Origin: Streptomyces sp. NBC_01237
Lineage (GTDB): Bacteria; Actinomycetota; Actinomycetes; Streptomycetales; Streptomycetaceae
Assembly (NCBI RefSeq): GCF_035917275.1
Contig: NZ_CP108508.1
Coordinates: 5,146,001-5,210,000 of the forward strand
DNA: 64,000 bases
Reading direction: 5' to 3'
The notes below the pieces were generated by a model, which saw nothing but the letters and a program-made list of their open reading frames with translations, had not been told where the DNA came from and did not search any database. Positions within the stretch are counted from its first letter, which is position 1. The number at the start of each line of letters is the position of its first letter. The position numbers were made by a program, and so were the translations under genes. Below are positions 52,329 through 60,941 of the stretch, one piece after another.

Positions 52329-53618
52329 TCAGCCCAGGGTGTTCGGGGCGTCGGACAGGGTCTCCGTGACATCCACGAAGCCCTTCCTGTCGGCGACGAG
52401 ACGGCCTTCACGGACCACCTGGAACGTCACCTTCCCGTTGACGATGCGCGGATACGCGGACGAGCCGACCATGTCCTTGTAGCGCCAGCGCAGGACCGGC
52501 GTCAGTCCGCCGGTGTCGACCCGCACACCGTGGTTGAGGGCGGCGGTGACCCGGCCGGAGGTGACCGTGGAGTCGCCGAGCGACTCGACGACCGCCCTCA
52601 GCGCCGTGTACGCGATCCAGGTGGTCTGCACGCCCGTGTCCTCCGGGTCGACGCGGTTGTCGCCGAACGCGTGCTTCCGGATCACCTCGCGCATCCCGTC
52701 CCAGCGCGCGTCGCCCGAATCCGGGTACCAGCCGGTGACGTAGGCCCCTTCGAACGGGCTGTTCCGGCCGCCCGTGCGGTCGATGAGCGGCTGGCCGACG
52801 CTGCCGAGCACGGAGGAGATCCGCACCCCGCTGCCCTCCGGTTCGAGTCGGCGGAAGGAGTCGAAGAAGGTCTCCGTGCGTTCGCCGAGCACCGCCGTCA
52901 CACAGCCGTCGCCCGCCTGCTCCAGCGCCTTCGTCGCCTGGTCGGCGTAGGACGTGGCCGTCTCCGGAGCCAGGATGTCCACGGACTCGGGCCGGTCGGC
53001 CGCCAGGAGGCTGGTGTTGAGGAGCGACGGCATGCCGTCGCCGGCGATCGAGTCGGGCCGCACCAGCGACACCTGGCCGCATCCGGCCGCCAGCTGCTTG
53101 CCGTTGCCCGCCAGGAGCGCCGACTGGCCGCCGTTGACCGGGTAGGAGACATAGCTGGTGAACTCCTCGTCGGAGGCGCCGTACCCACCGATGTACGGAA
53201 TTCCGGCGGCCTCCAGCGGGGCCATGAAGGACCGCCCGTGCCGGCTGTAGGACCCGACGACCGCGGTCACCTTCCGCCGGACCGCGTCCCGGGCGCACTT
53301 CTCCGCGCCGACGGAGGTGTCGCCCTCGTTGCAGACGATCACGCGCAGCTCGTGCCCGCCCATGCCGCCCCGCTCGTTGACCCAGCGGGCGTACGTCTTC
53401 GCCATCGCCGGCATCCCCGACATGTTCACCGCGTCGGCGTCGTCCGAACGGTCGGGCGCCCACGTCATCACGGTGACGGGCTCCCTGGAGCCCCCCGAGG
53501 CCCCAGGGAGCACACCGCAGCCGGATATCAGCACTGCCCCGGCCGCCGCCGTACATGTGAGGAACCTGTAGGGGCGGGGGGAGGTGGGGCGTCGCCGTCC
53601 GGTCATAGGTCTGTACAT
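52329..53618 (-). CDS. Substrate-binding lipoprotein, LivJ-like
   Basis: 429 residues from ATG 53618 (ATG 53606 also in frame). A lipobox LISGC marks lipoprotein export; after cleavage, a type I periplasmic-binding fold follows: ARWVNERGGMGGHELRVIVC, AVRRKVTAVVGSYSRHG, YIGGYGASDEEFTSYVSYPV, VTGWYPDSGDARWDGMREVI. It belongs to the branched-chain amino acid/amide-binding type, yet no permease or ATPase is nearby, so it may be a sensor or an orphan receptor. Confidence 0.87.
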   Translation of the reverse strand: MYRPMTGRRRPTSPRPYRFLTCTAAAGAVLISGCGVLPGASGGSREPVTVMTWAPDRSDDADAVNMSGMPAMAKTYARWVNERGGMGGHELRVIVCNEGDTSVGAEKCARDAVRRKVTAVVGSYSRHGRSFMAPLEAAGIPYIGGYGASDEEFTSYVSYPVNGGQSALLAGNGKQLAAGCGQVSLVRPDSIAGDGMPSLLNTSLLAADRPESVDILAPETATSYADQATKALEQAGDGCVTAVLGERTETFFDSFRRLEPEGSGVRISSVLGSVGQPLIDRTGGRNSPFEGAYVTGWYPDSGDARWDGMREVIRKHAFGDNRVDPEDTGVQTTWIAYTALRAVVESLGDSTVTSGRVTAALNHGVRVDTGGLTPVLRWRYKDMVGSSAYPRIVNGKVTFQVVREGRLVADRKGFVDVTETLSDAPNTLG

Positions 53619-53729
53619 TTCCGCCCCTCGGGTAACGCCGCAGAGTGCTCCGTTCAACGCTCGGTGACATCGAGGTGAATTGCGGGGGCCCGTACGCACA
53701 CGGGAAAAGGGAACGTACGATCGACAACC

Positions 53730-54227
53730 GTGCAGCAAGGTTCGGAGAACACTTCCCGTCGCGGCCGTCGCTCCTCCACCATGGGCGGCATGCCGCTCAA
53801 TGACATGCCGTGGTGGCGCTGGCGCACCAACGTGCGCTCGGCGCTGCACATGCTCTCCGACCCCACCTTCCACCACGAGTGCTGGCTGGCCGGCCGGGAA
53901 GGGTACGGGGACGTCACCGACGCCGTGTACCGCCTGGTCGAGGACACCTGGCTCGACAACTGGTCCGCCGAGAAATACGTCGGGACGATCTTCCGGGACT
54001 CCGGTGAGGCCGCCGCCGTCGATGTCGCCGCGCTGCGGGTGCTGCGCATCATGCACCAGGTCGGCGCGGACGCCCCCGTATCCGCCTATCTGGAACATCA
54101 CGGCTGGCCGGAGGCCGTCCGGGCGGCCCGCGAGGCGCATGTGATGCTCGCCACGAACGACGCCGAGGATCCGGACATCCCGCCCCGTTCCCTGGACGTC
54201 ATCCGCATCATGACCAGGGCCGCCTGA
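53730..54227 (+). CDS. Conserved hypothetical protein, 165 residues
   Basis: Starts GTG 53730; ATGs within the first 50 bp (53781, MGGMPLNDMPWWRWR) are alternatives. It has a conserved-looking tryptophan-rich start (MPWWRWRTNVRSALHMLSDP, HECWLAGREGYGDVTDAVYRLVEDTW) and a helical end (PRSLDVIRIMTRAA). It lacks membrane segments. I recognise it as an actinomycete-wide hypothetical and know no function. Confidence 0.75.
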   Translation: MQQGSENTSRRGRRSSTMGGMPLNDMPWWRWRTNVRSALHMLSDPTFHHECWLAGREGYGDVTDAVYRLVEDTWLDNWSAEKYVGTIFRDSGEAAAVDVAALRVLRIMHQVGADAPVSAYLEHHGWPEAVRAAREAHVMLATNDAEDPDIPPRSLDVIRIMTRAA

Positions 54228-54255
54228 GACCGGGCGGGTGTGGCACCCTACGGGG

Positions 54256-55149
54256 ATGACCGCGCCGCAGCCCGCCTCTCCCGCCGCCTCGGACGCCGTA
54301 TCCGGGCAGTACGTCCTCACTCTTTCGTGCCCCGACAAACAGGGCATCGTGCACGCCGTGTCGAGCTACCTCTTCATGACCGGGTGCAACATCGAGGACA
54401 GTCAGCAGTTCGGCGATCACGACACGGGTCTGTTCTTCATGCGCGTCCACTTCTCGGCGGACTCCCCGGTGACGGTGGACAAGCTGCGGGCCAGCTTCGC
54501 GGCCATCGGGGACTCCTTCCGGATGGACTGGCAGATCCACCGGTCCTCGGACCGGATGCGGATCGTGCTGATGGTCAGCAAGTTCGGGCACTGCCTGAAC
54601 GACCTGCTGTTCCGCTCCCGGATCGGCGCGTTGCCGGTCGAGATCGCGGCCGTCGTCTCCAACCACACGGAGTTCGCCGAGCTCGTCGCCTCGTACGGCA
54701 TCCCCTTCCGGCACCTTCCGGTGACCAGGGAGAACAAGGCGGACGCCGAGGCGCGGCTGCTGGAGCTGGTGCGCGAGGAGGATGTCGAACTGGTCGTCCT
54801 GGCCCGGTACATGCAGGTCCTCTCGGACGACCTCTGCAAGCAGCTGAGCGGCCGGATCATCAACATCCACCACTCGTTCCTGCCGAGCTTCAAGGGTGCG
54901 AAGCCGTACCACCAGGCGCATGCGCGCGGTGTGAAGCTGATCGGCGCGACCGCGCACTATGTGACCGCGGACCTCGACGAGGGCCCGATCATCGAGCAGG
55001 AGGTCGAGCGGGTCGGTCACGACGTGACGCCGGACCAGCTCGTGGCGATCGGCCGCGACGTGGAGTGCCAGGCGCTCGCGCGCGCGGTGAAGTGGCACGC
55101 GGAACGGCGGATTCTGCTCAACGGCCGCCGTACGGTGGTCTTCGCGTAG
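54256..55149 (+). CDS. purU: Formyltetrahydrofolate deformylase
   Basis: 297 residues from ATG 54256, 28 bp after the previous stop. An N-terminal ACT domain (about 15-95; VLTLSCPDKQGIVHAVSSYL) precedes the formyltransferase-like domain (105-295; RIVLMVSKFGHCLNDLLFR, NIHHSFLPSFKGAKPYHQAH, THE-equivalent AHYVTADLDEGPIIEQ). It hydrolyses 10-formyl-THF to formate and THF, regulated through the ACT domain by methionine or glycine in E. coli. Confidence 0.95.
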   Translation: MTAPQPASPAASDAVSGQYVLTLSCPDKQGIVHAVSSYLFMTGCNIEDSQQFGDHDTGLFFMRVHFSADSPVTVDKLRASFAAIGDSFRMDWQIHRSSDRMRIVLMVSKFGHCLNDLLFRSRIGALPVEIAAVVSNHTEFAELVASYGIPFRHLPVTRENKADAEARLLELVREEDVELVVLARYMQVLSDDLCKQLSGRIINIHHSFLPSFKGAKPYHQAHARGVKLIGATAHYVTADLDEGPIIEQEVERVGHDVTPDQLVAIGRDVECQALARAVKWHAERRILLNGRRTVVFA

Positions 55150-55176
55150 CGGGACCGTGACCGGCGCGAACGGCTC

Positions 55177-55193
55177 GACCGGTCGGGCCGGTC
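55177..55193. terminator. Small hairpin between purU and convergent gene
   Basis: GACCGG-TCGGG-CCGGTC, a 6-bp stem with 5-nt loop, lies 28 bp after the purU stop and 36 bp before the stop of the convergent gene. No T tract; weak candidate. Confidence 0.35.
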
Positions 55194-55228
55194 GCGCCTG
55201 TCGGTCGGGCTCCGGGGAGCGGGGCTGT

Positions 55229-56689
55229 CTACAGGCGGCTGAGCGAGGCCGCCGCGAACAGTACGTCGCGGATCGCCTCGCGGTCGCCCTCCTGGCCCGC
55301 CGCCGCGTCCACCGGGGAGATGTGGCCCGCGACCAGCCGGCAGAACTCCACCCCGTCGAGCGCGACCTGTGCCACCGCGTGATCGGGGGAGCCGACGGCG
55401 GCCGGGGAGTCCAGTGCGATGTACCAGTTGCCGCCGCCGTGTCCCTCGACCTCCAGATGGAGCGAGCGGCCCGGTGAACCGGCCATGACCAGTTCCTTGG
55501 CCGGTGCGGCAAGGCCCGTACGACGGCGACCGGCGAGCGCGGCGGGGAGCAGCCGGGCCGCCAGGTCGATCATCCGGTGCAGATGCGGGGCGGACGGTGC
55601 CCCGTACGGGTAGTCCACCGCGTCGGCGATGTCCCCGCCGTGCATCCAGCACTCGAACGCCCGGTCCAGCAGCGAGTCCCGGAGCGGGAGGGCGAAGTCC
55701 CCGTAGGAGACGGAGTGGTCCGCGATGTCGCGGCCGGCGAAGGACACCGTGCGGATCAGCTCGTGGGTCTGGTCGCGCCAGGGTTCACGGACGGTCCGGG
55801 TGGGTGGCAGGCGCGCGGCCGACCAGTACGTCTCGGTGCGCTCGGTGGGGGAGAACGGCACGTCGCCGGTCCCGACCGGGTCGTCGAGGCCGAGGGCCGC
55901 GGAGACCAGCCCGTCGACGGCCATGAGATGGCCGATCACCCCGGCGACCGTCGTTCTGCGGTGGACCGCGCGCTCGCTCTCGAACCACTTCAGCCGCACC
56001 GGGGCGTGCCATTCCGCGTCGCCGATGTCCCGCAGCAGGGCATCCAGCCGCGCGGTCTCGGCGTCGTACGGTGCGGCCCAGCCCGGTACGGGGATCTCGG
56101 CCGGACGACGCCCCAGGCAGCCGTCGATCACCCGGGAACGCAGCGTCGGGTCGAGGTCCAGGGAGCGGTCGGTGTGCAGCAGCCCCACCGCGTCGCGCAG
56201 CCGCAGGGCCTCGTCCGCGCAGACGGCGCACTCGGTGAGGTGATCCTCGACGGCCGCGGTCTCCCCGGCCGAGCAGGCCGAGAGGGCCCAGGCGCCGAGG
56301 AGGGATTTGAGGACCTGGTGGGAGAGGACCGGCGCGGCCGACATCACCTCGGGCTCCGGTTCCGTAGGGGCGGCGGGCGCTTCGGCCGAGGGCGCCTCGG
56401 GTGGGTGCTCGTCCGGCGCGGGGCAGACCGGCGCCGATGCCGCGGCCGGCGGCGCCTCGTGCACGGGTTCGACGGCCGGGGGCGCCTGCGGCGCGGGCTC
56501 CTCGGGCGCGGGTTCCTCCGGCGGGGGCTCGCGCCGTACGTCCTGGAGGGCGGCCCTGCGCATGACGGCGGCGAGGTCCAGGTCGTCGAGGTCGTCCGCT
56601 GCGCCACGGGGTGCCGGTATGCGCGGCGCACCCCGTACCTCGTCGTCGCGCCCGCGGCTCTCGCGGCCGTTGTCGTCTTCGCCGGTCAC
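55229..56689 (-). CDS. Zinc-finger (zf-HC2) / MDMPI fusion, probable anti-sigma factor
   Basis: 486 residues from GTG 56689, overlapping the sigma factor stop by 4 bp (GTGA). A charged N-terminus and a Pro/Glu/Ala-rich linker (about 55-120) precede a ZAS-type zinc finger (about 125-170) with H150-x3-C154-x2-C157 in VEDHLTECAVCADE. Then comes a maleylpyruvate isomerase-like (MDMPI) domain (about 195-380; VAGVIGHLMAVDGL, AFECWMHGGDIADAV) and a C-terminal domain. No membrane segment. The order fits a soluble anti-sigma factor whose sensor uses a mycothiol-type metal fold; sensing is inferred. Confidence 0.85.
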   Translation of the reverse strand: MTGEDDNGRESRGRDDEVRGAPRIPAPRGAADDLDDLDLAAVMRRAALQDVRREPPPEEPAPEEPAPQAPPAVEPVHEAPPAAASAPVCPAPDEHPPEAPSAEAPAAPTEPEPEVMSAAPVLSHQVLKSLLGAWALSACSAGETAAVEDHLTECAVCADEALRLRDAVGLLHTDRSLDLDPTLRSRVIDGCLGRRPAEIPVPGWAAPYDAETARLDALLRDIGDAEWHAPVRLKWFESERAVHRRTTVAGVIGHLMAVDGLVSAALGLDDPVGTGDVPFSPTERTETYWSAARLPPTRTVREPWRDQTHELIRTVSFAGRDIADHSVSYGDFALPLRDSLLDRAFECWMHGGDIADAVDYPYGAPSAPHLHRMIDLAARLLPAALAGRRRTGLAAPAKELVMAGSPGRSLHLEVEGHGGGNWYIALDSPAAVGSPDHAVAQVALDGVEFCRLVAGHISPVDAAAGQEGDREAIRDVLFAAASLSRL

Positions 56690-57279
56690 AGTGTCCGACC
56701 GTATCCGGGTGGCGAGGACCCTTCCAGTGGCCGGGCGTTCGCGGTGGACAGCAGCTGGAGTCCCAGCCGGAGCCGTCGCCTGGCCTCGTCCTCGGTCACT
56801 CCGAGGTCGGCCGCGGTCTGCCGGTAGTCCCGGCGCTGGATGTACGCGAGTTCCAGCGCGGCGCGCAGGGGTGCGGGCATGGAGGCGACGATGTAGTCGG
56901 CGCGGGCCGCGGCGGTGGCCCTGCGCACGCGCCGCTCCAGCTCCTCCGGGTCGAGTACGGCGCCGTGCCCGTGCTCCTCCTCGTAGGAGGAGGCTTCCGT
57001 CGTGCGCAGCCGTTTCACGGACTGGCGGTGGGTGAGCCGGGCCACCCAGGACCGCATCGAGCCCTGCTGGGGGTCGTACGCGTGGGGGTTCTCCCAGACC
57101 TGGCCGAAGACCTCGCGGGTCACCAGGTCGGCGGCGTCCTCGTCGTCGAGCATCCGGTTCGCCTGGCTGTGGACCAGCGCGGCGAACCGGTCGTAGAGCT
57201 CGCCGAGTGCCGCCGCCTCGCCGCGTGCCAGCCGTTGCTGCATCCTGCGGTCCCAGCGGGGAGGTGCGTCCTTCGCCAT
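56686..57279 (-). CDS. ECF-type sigma factor
   Basis: 197 residues. Region 2 (about 25-92): LYDRFAALVHSQANRMLDDEDAADLVTREVFGQVW, with WVARLTHRQSVKRLR as DNA-contacting end. Region 4 (about 125-180): MPAPLRAALELAYIQRRDYRQTAADLGVTEDEARRRL. It lacks regions 1 and 3. It forms a two-gene operon with the zinc-finger/MDMPI gene. The 5' leader has repeated GCAGGGCAC-like words. Which promoter it recognises is not apparent. Confidence 0.9.
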   Translation of the reverse strand: MAKDAPPRWDRRMQQRLARGEAAALGELYDRFAALVHSQANRMLDDEDAADLVTREVFGQVWENPHAYDPQQGSMRSWVARLTHRQSVKRLRTTEASSYEEEHGHGAVLDPEELERRVRRATAAARADYIVASMPAPLRAALELAYIQRRDYRQTAADLGVTEDEARRRLRLGLQLLSTANARPLEGSSPPGYGRTL

Positions 57280-57612
57280 GAAACCCCCAGCCCTGTGCCC
57301 TGCTCCGTGCCCTGCTCTGTCCTGATCTGCCCTGTCCTGTGCCGCTCGTCACTCCGAATGTAGTCGGCGGCACCGCTCAATCACGCACGTTTCCCTCAAC
57401 TCCGCACGGTGAAGGGCCAGGGATGGTAGGGAATGTGTCAACCGCCCGTGCTCTCGGCGGGAGAAATGGACCCGAAGTGATCATTTCCGCAGGAAACCCT
57501 CTGTTCCTTTTTGAGTGGGTCGGTGTTTCATGGATGAGCGGTGGGGCAGCCGCGAGGAGGAACGGAAACTTCCGCATGGTCGGGAGCCCCCCGGAACGAG
57601 AGGTCCAGCCGC
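57280..57612. other. 333-bp divergent gap, sigma factor / STAS gene
   Basis: The left part (57291-57345) has short direct repeats of TGCCCTGCTC type in the leader of the sigma factor. The right part is A/T-richer (57465-57530) and should hold the promoter of the STAS gene. No gene visible. Confidence 0.45.
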
Positions 57613-57987
57613 GTGACACTGAAGGTGGACGAGACCGAACAGGGCGCGTGGACCGTGCTGAGGATCCGGGGTGAACTGGATCTGGTGACCTCACCCGTCG
57701 TCCGTCAGTCCGTGCACGACGCGGTCGCCGAGGGCCGCCACGACGTGGTGCTCGACCTGTCGGACGTCTTCTTCTGCGATTCCAGCGGGGTCGGCGTGCT
57801 GATCGCCTCGCGCCGTCTGATGAAGTCCTGCGGCGGCCGGCTGCGGCTGATTCTCCCGGCCCGGGGGGCCGAGGACGGCTCCCACGTCAACCGGGTGCTC
57901 GCCGCGCTCGGGGTGCGCCGGCTCTTCGCGGTCTTCTCCGACACGGCGGCCGCCGTCGACGAGGAAGCCCAGCCGCTCTCCGCCTGA
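57613..57987 (+). CDS. STAS-domain anti-sigma factor antagonist
   Basis: 124 residues from GTG 57613. The STAS fold is complete: WTVLRIRGELDLVTSPVVRQ, VVLDLSDVFFCDSSGVGVLI and VLAALGVRRLF. The serine in the DSSG motif is the expected phosphorylation site of SpoIIAA/BldG-type antagonists. It probably works with HATPase anti-sigma kinases encoded elsewhere. Proximity to the ECF pair may be coincidental because STAS proteins do not usually act on zinc-finger anti-sigmas. Confidence 0.92.
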   Translation: MTLKVDETEQGAWTVLRIRGELDLVTSPVVRQSVHDAVAEGRHDVVLDLSDVFFCDSSGVGVLIASRRLMKSCGGRLRLILPARGAEDGSHVNRVLAALGVRRLFAVFSDTAAAVDEEAQPLSA

Positions 57988-58068
57988 AGCCCTGGTGAAT
58001 ACCAGGTTGTCACATGGGTGGCGTGCGTTAGTGACACGTGAGGGCTCCGGGCGTCGTACGCTCCCCGC

Positions 58069-58590
58069 ATGGACAGCGCAGAGTACGAGCGCAAGATCGC
58101 GCACCGGTTCGCCGCCTTCGACCAGGACGGCAACGGATACATCGATCGCGCCGATTTCAACGCAGCCGCGGCCCGTCTGCTCGCCGAGTTCGGTACGACG
58201 GCCCGCTGCGACAAGGGCCAGGCGCTCTACACCGGGGCCGAGGCGTTCTGGCAGGGCATGGCGGGGATCGCCGATGTGGACGGGGACCAGCGTGTCACCC
58301 GTGAGGAGTTCGTGGGCGGGGCCGTGAAACGGCTGCGCGACAACCCCGAGCGCTTCGCGGAGATCGCCCGCCCCTTCCTGCGGGCGGCCATCGCCGTCGC
58401 GGACGGCGAGAACGGCGGGGCGGCCTCGGTGGCGGCCGTGGAGCGGGCGCTGAGAGTCCTCGGCGCCAGTGGCGAGATCGCGAGCGTCGCCGCCCAGAGC
58501 CTGGACACCGACCGGGACGGCCGGGTCGCCGAGAGCGACGCGGTGGCCGCGTTCGCCAGCTACTTCACGGTGATCGAGCCGGACGCGTAA
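58069..58590 (+). CDS. EF-hand calcium-binding protein, calerythrin-like
   Basis: 173 residues. Three intact EF-hand loops (D18-QDGNGYIDRADF, D69-VDGDQRVTREEF, D146-TDRDGRVAESD) and one degenerate one near 112 (DGENGG). This four-hand layout is that of actinomycete calerythrin-type proteins. It buffers or senses cytoplasmic calcium. It starts 82 bp after the STAS stop. Confidence 0.92.
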   Translation: MDSAEYERKIAHRFAAFDQDGNGYIDRADFNAAAARLLAEFGTTARCDKGQALYTGAEAFWQGMAGIADVDGDQRVTREEFVGGAVKRLRDNPERFAEIARPFLRAAIAVADGENGGAASVAAVERALRVLGASGEIASVAAQSLDTDRDGRVAESDAVAAFASYFTVIEPDA

Positions 58591-58626
58591 CCCCTTCCCC
58601 TGCCCCCTTCCCGGTCTTCCCCGCCC

Positions 58627-58650
58627 GGATTCCCGGATTCCCGGATTCCC
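58627..58650. repeat. Three 8-bp units between EF-hand and following gene
   Basis: GGATTCCC is repeated three times head to tail (58627-58650) and followed by decayed copies to about 58665. Lies 37 bp after the EF-hand stop. Confidence 0.8.
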
Positions 58651-58764
58651 GGTTTCCGGCTTTCCGGCCGGGGGCGGGGTGCGGACGTGCCGAGCCGCCG
58701 TCCGTGCCCCGCCCCCGTGCGCCCGGACCCGGGCATTGTCAGTGCCCCGTTTTACGCTCCACCC

Positions 58765-59145
58765 ATGAGCGTCTCCCTCTATTACTCGGCCCGCCGCGAC
58801 ACGCCCCTGAGCCCGGCCGAGACCGTTGCCGTCCAGCGGGTCGTGACCGTGCGCGGAGCCACGTATCCCTACGACGACGAGGAAGGACTCCACCTGTACG
58901 ACACAGGTGGGGACGAGCCCGGGCAGATCCTGGCCGGATCCACCAAGCTCTCCTTCGAACCCGCCCGCATGTTCCCGCAGCTCCGCCATCTGCTGGGCTC
59001 CATGACCGAGCTGCGCCGGGCCGTGCCCGACGCCGAGTGGCGCGTGGCGATCGACGACGGCGCGGTCGAGTGGCAGGAGCCGGTGGGCTACACCCTGCCG
59101 GGCCTGGACGACCCGGACCTCCAGGCCGAACTGGAATCCCTGTAG
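58765..59145 (+). CDS. Hypothetical protein, 126 residues
   Basis: Start ATG 58765. The sequence (MSVSLYYSARRDTPLSPAE, ATYPYDDEEGLHLYDTGGD, EWRVAIDDGAVEWQEPVGY) gives a small soluble alpha/beta protein. It resembles nothing with a known activity, though I recognise it as a recurrent streptomycete hypothetical. Codon use is typical for coding. Convergent with the acyl-CoA ligase. Confidence 0.75.
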   Translation: MSVSLYYSARRDTPLSPAETVAVQRVVTVRGATYPYDDEEGLHLYDTGGDEPGQILAGSTKLSFEPARMFPQLRHLLGSMTELRRAVPDAEWRVAIDDGAVEWQEPVGYTLPGLDDPDLQAELESL

Positions 59146-59186
59146 CGGACGTTCGCCCGCGGGCGGCCGGTCCGGTCCCGCTCGGA

Positions 59187-60791
59187 TCAGGCGAATCGCT
59201 CCCGCAGCTTGTACTTGAGCACCTTGCGCAGCGTCTCGTTGCGCGGCAGAGCGTCCACCACCTCCAGCTGTTCCGGCACCTTGTGCACCGAGAGGCCCTC
59301 GGTGCGCAGGTGTCCGGCGAGCTCGGCCAGGGTCAGGACCGGCGCCCCGGCGGGCTGTTCGACCACCGCGCAGACCCGCTCCCCGCGCTCCGGGTCCGGC
59401 AGCCCTATCACCGCCGCGTCGGCCACGCCGGGGTGGCGGTGGAGCAGGTCCTCGATCTCCTTGGCGGAGATGTTCTCGCCCTTGCGGATGATGATGTCCT
59501 TGAGGCGGCCGGTCAGGGTGAGGTGGCCGCTCTCCTGGAGCCGGCCGACGTCTCCGGTGATCAGGAAGTTCTCGTCGTCGAAGGCCGGGGCCGAGGCGTC
59601 CGGGTTCAGATAGCCCCGGCAGACCGCTTCGCCGCGCAGCCGTACCTCCCCCTCCTCGCCGTACGGGAGCGGCGTCCCCCGCTCGTCGGTGATCCGGATC
59701 TCCATGCCCGCCGGGGGGCGGCCCTCCGTCAGGGCGAGGTGCTCCGCCGTGTCGTCCGGGGTGCCCATGGTGATCATCGGGACCTCGGTCATCCCGTAGC
59801 CGTGGGTCAGCACGACGCCCATCTCGTGGACGACCGCACGGTGGATCTCCGGAGGTTTCGGTGCCCCGCCGCCCGCGAGCAGCCGCAGGGTGGGGATCAG
59901 CCTCCGGTCCGGGTCCTTGCGCTGTTCGGCCAGGAACATCGAGTAGAACGCGGTCGATCCGCCCGCCACCGTCACCCCGTGGCGCCGGTACTCCGCCAGC
60001 GCGTCCGGCAGTGCGAAGTGCTCGAACATCACCGCGGGGAAGCCGTACAGCAGCAGCATCACGGTGTAGTCGGGCCCGGCGACATGGGCGAACGGGAAGG
60101 CCATCGAGCCCACGTCGTCCGCCGACAGGTGCAGGGCGTGCGCCAGACAGGAGCCGGCCGCGATCAGGCTGCGGTCGGTGTGCAGCACGCCCTTCGGGTC
60201 GGACGTGGTGCCCGAGGTCCAGTAGATCCAGCGCACCGCGGTCCCGTCGGCGGGCGCGGGAGGGGGCGGCAGCAGCGCCGGATCGGCGTCCGGGAGCGTC
60301 CCGTACGCCTCGAAGACCAGCGGCGGGCGCTTCAGTTCCCCGGCGAGGCGGTGCGCCATCGCCGTGTGGTCGAAGCCGCGCCACAGGCCCGGTACGGCGA
60401 AGAAGGCGGCCTGTGACTCGCGCAGCGCGAACCCCACCTCGCGGTCCCGGTAGAACGGGATGACCGGTGTCTGCACCGCCCCGAGCCGGGTCAGCGCGAA
60501 GGACAGCAGGGCGGTCTCCAGCCGGGTCGGCAGCTGCCAGGCGACCACACTGCCGGAGCGCACCCCCAGTTCGTACAGTCCGGCGGCGACCCGTTCGGCG
60601 CGGTTGCGCAGCTCGCCGAAGGTGAGGCCGCGGTCGCCCTGGAGGAGTACGGGACGGTCCGGGGTCAGGGCGGCCCGGCGCTCGATCAGCTCCCAGAAGG
60701 TGCGGGAGGCGCCCAGGCCGTGCGCGATCTCCGTCGCGGACGCGTCCCCCGCCGGTGCGTCTCCGGTGTTCCCGTCGTTCACGGCTCCCAC
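59187..60791 (-). CDS. Class I adenylate-forming acyl-CoA ligase
   Basis: 534 residues from GTG 60791 with GAGGGG upstream. Motifs: P-loop YWTSGTTSDPKGVLHT, HGYGMTEVPMI, LKDIIIRKGENISAKEIED and the C-terminal lysine in PRNETLRKVLKYKL. It is close to cyclohexanecarboxylate-CoA ligase/FadD-type enzymes. It activates an acid as CoA thioester for the cluster to its right, with which it shares a divergent promoter region holding twin operators. Confidence 0.92.
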   Translation of the reverse strand: MGAVNDGNTGDAPAGDASATEIAHGLGASRTFWELIERRAALTPDRPVLLQGDRGLTFGELRNRAERVAAGLYELGVRSGSVVAWQLPTRLETALLSFALTRLGAVQTPVIPFYRDREVGFALRESQAAFFAVPGLWRGFDHTAMAHRLAGELKRPPLVFEAYGTLPDADPALLPPPPAPADGTAVRWIYWTSGTTSDPKGVLHTDRSLIAAGSCLAHALHLSADDVGSMAFPFAHVAGPDYTVMLLLYGFPAVMFEHFALPDALAEYRRHGVTVAGGSTAFYSMFLAEQRKDPDRRLIPTLRLLAGGGAPKPPEIHRAVVHEMGVVLTHGYGMTEVPMITMGTPDDTAEHLALTEGRPPAGMEIRITDERGTPLPYGEEGEVRLRGEAVCRGYLNPDASAPAFDDENFLITGDVGRLQESGHLTLTGRLKDIIIRKGENISAKEIEDLLHRHPGVADAAVIGLPDPERGERVCAVVEQPAGAPVLTLAELAGHLRTEGLSVHKVPEQLEVVDALPRNETLRKVLKYKLRERFA

Positions 60792-60807
60792 GGTGATCCC
60801 CTCTGAA

Positions 60808-60913
60808 CTGACGGATAGTCAGATAGTGCGGAGAGCGTAGAGCGCTGCGCCTTGTCGGTCCAGGGGTGCGGGGCTAGCCTGGGTGCCGAAGTGAATCTGA
60901 CGGGTCATCAGAT
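60808..60913. promoter_or_regulatory. Twin operator sites in the divergent acyl-CoA cluster promoter
   Basis: CTGACGGATAGTCAGAT (60808-60824) and CTGACGGGTCATCAGAT (60897-60913) are two nearly identical 17-bp sites. Each is a partial palindrome: CTGAC/GTCAG in the first, ATCTGA/TCAGAT in the second. One lies beside each divergent start (17 bp before the ligase, 28 bp before the amidohydrolase). A TetR-type repressor that controls both directions is the likely reader; its gene is not in the window. Confidence 0.7.
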
Positions 60914-60941
60914 ATTGGCCGAGTGCGCCGAAGGGGACACC

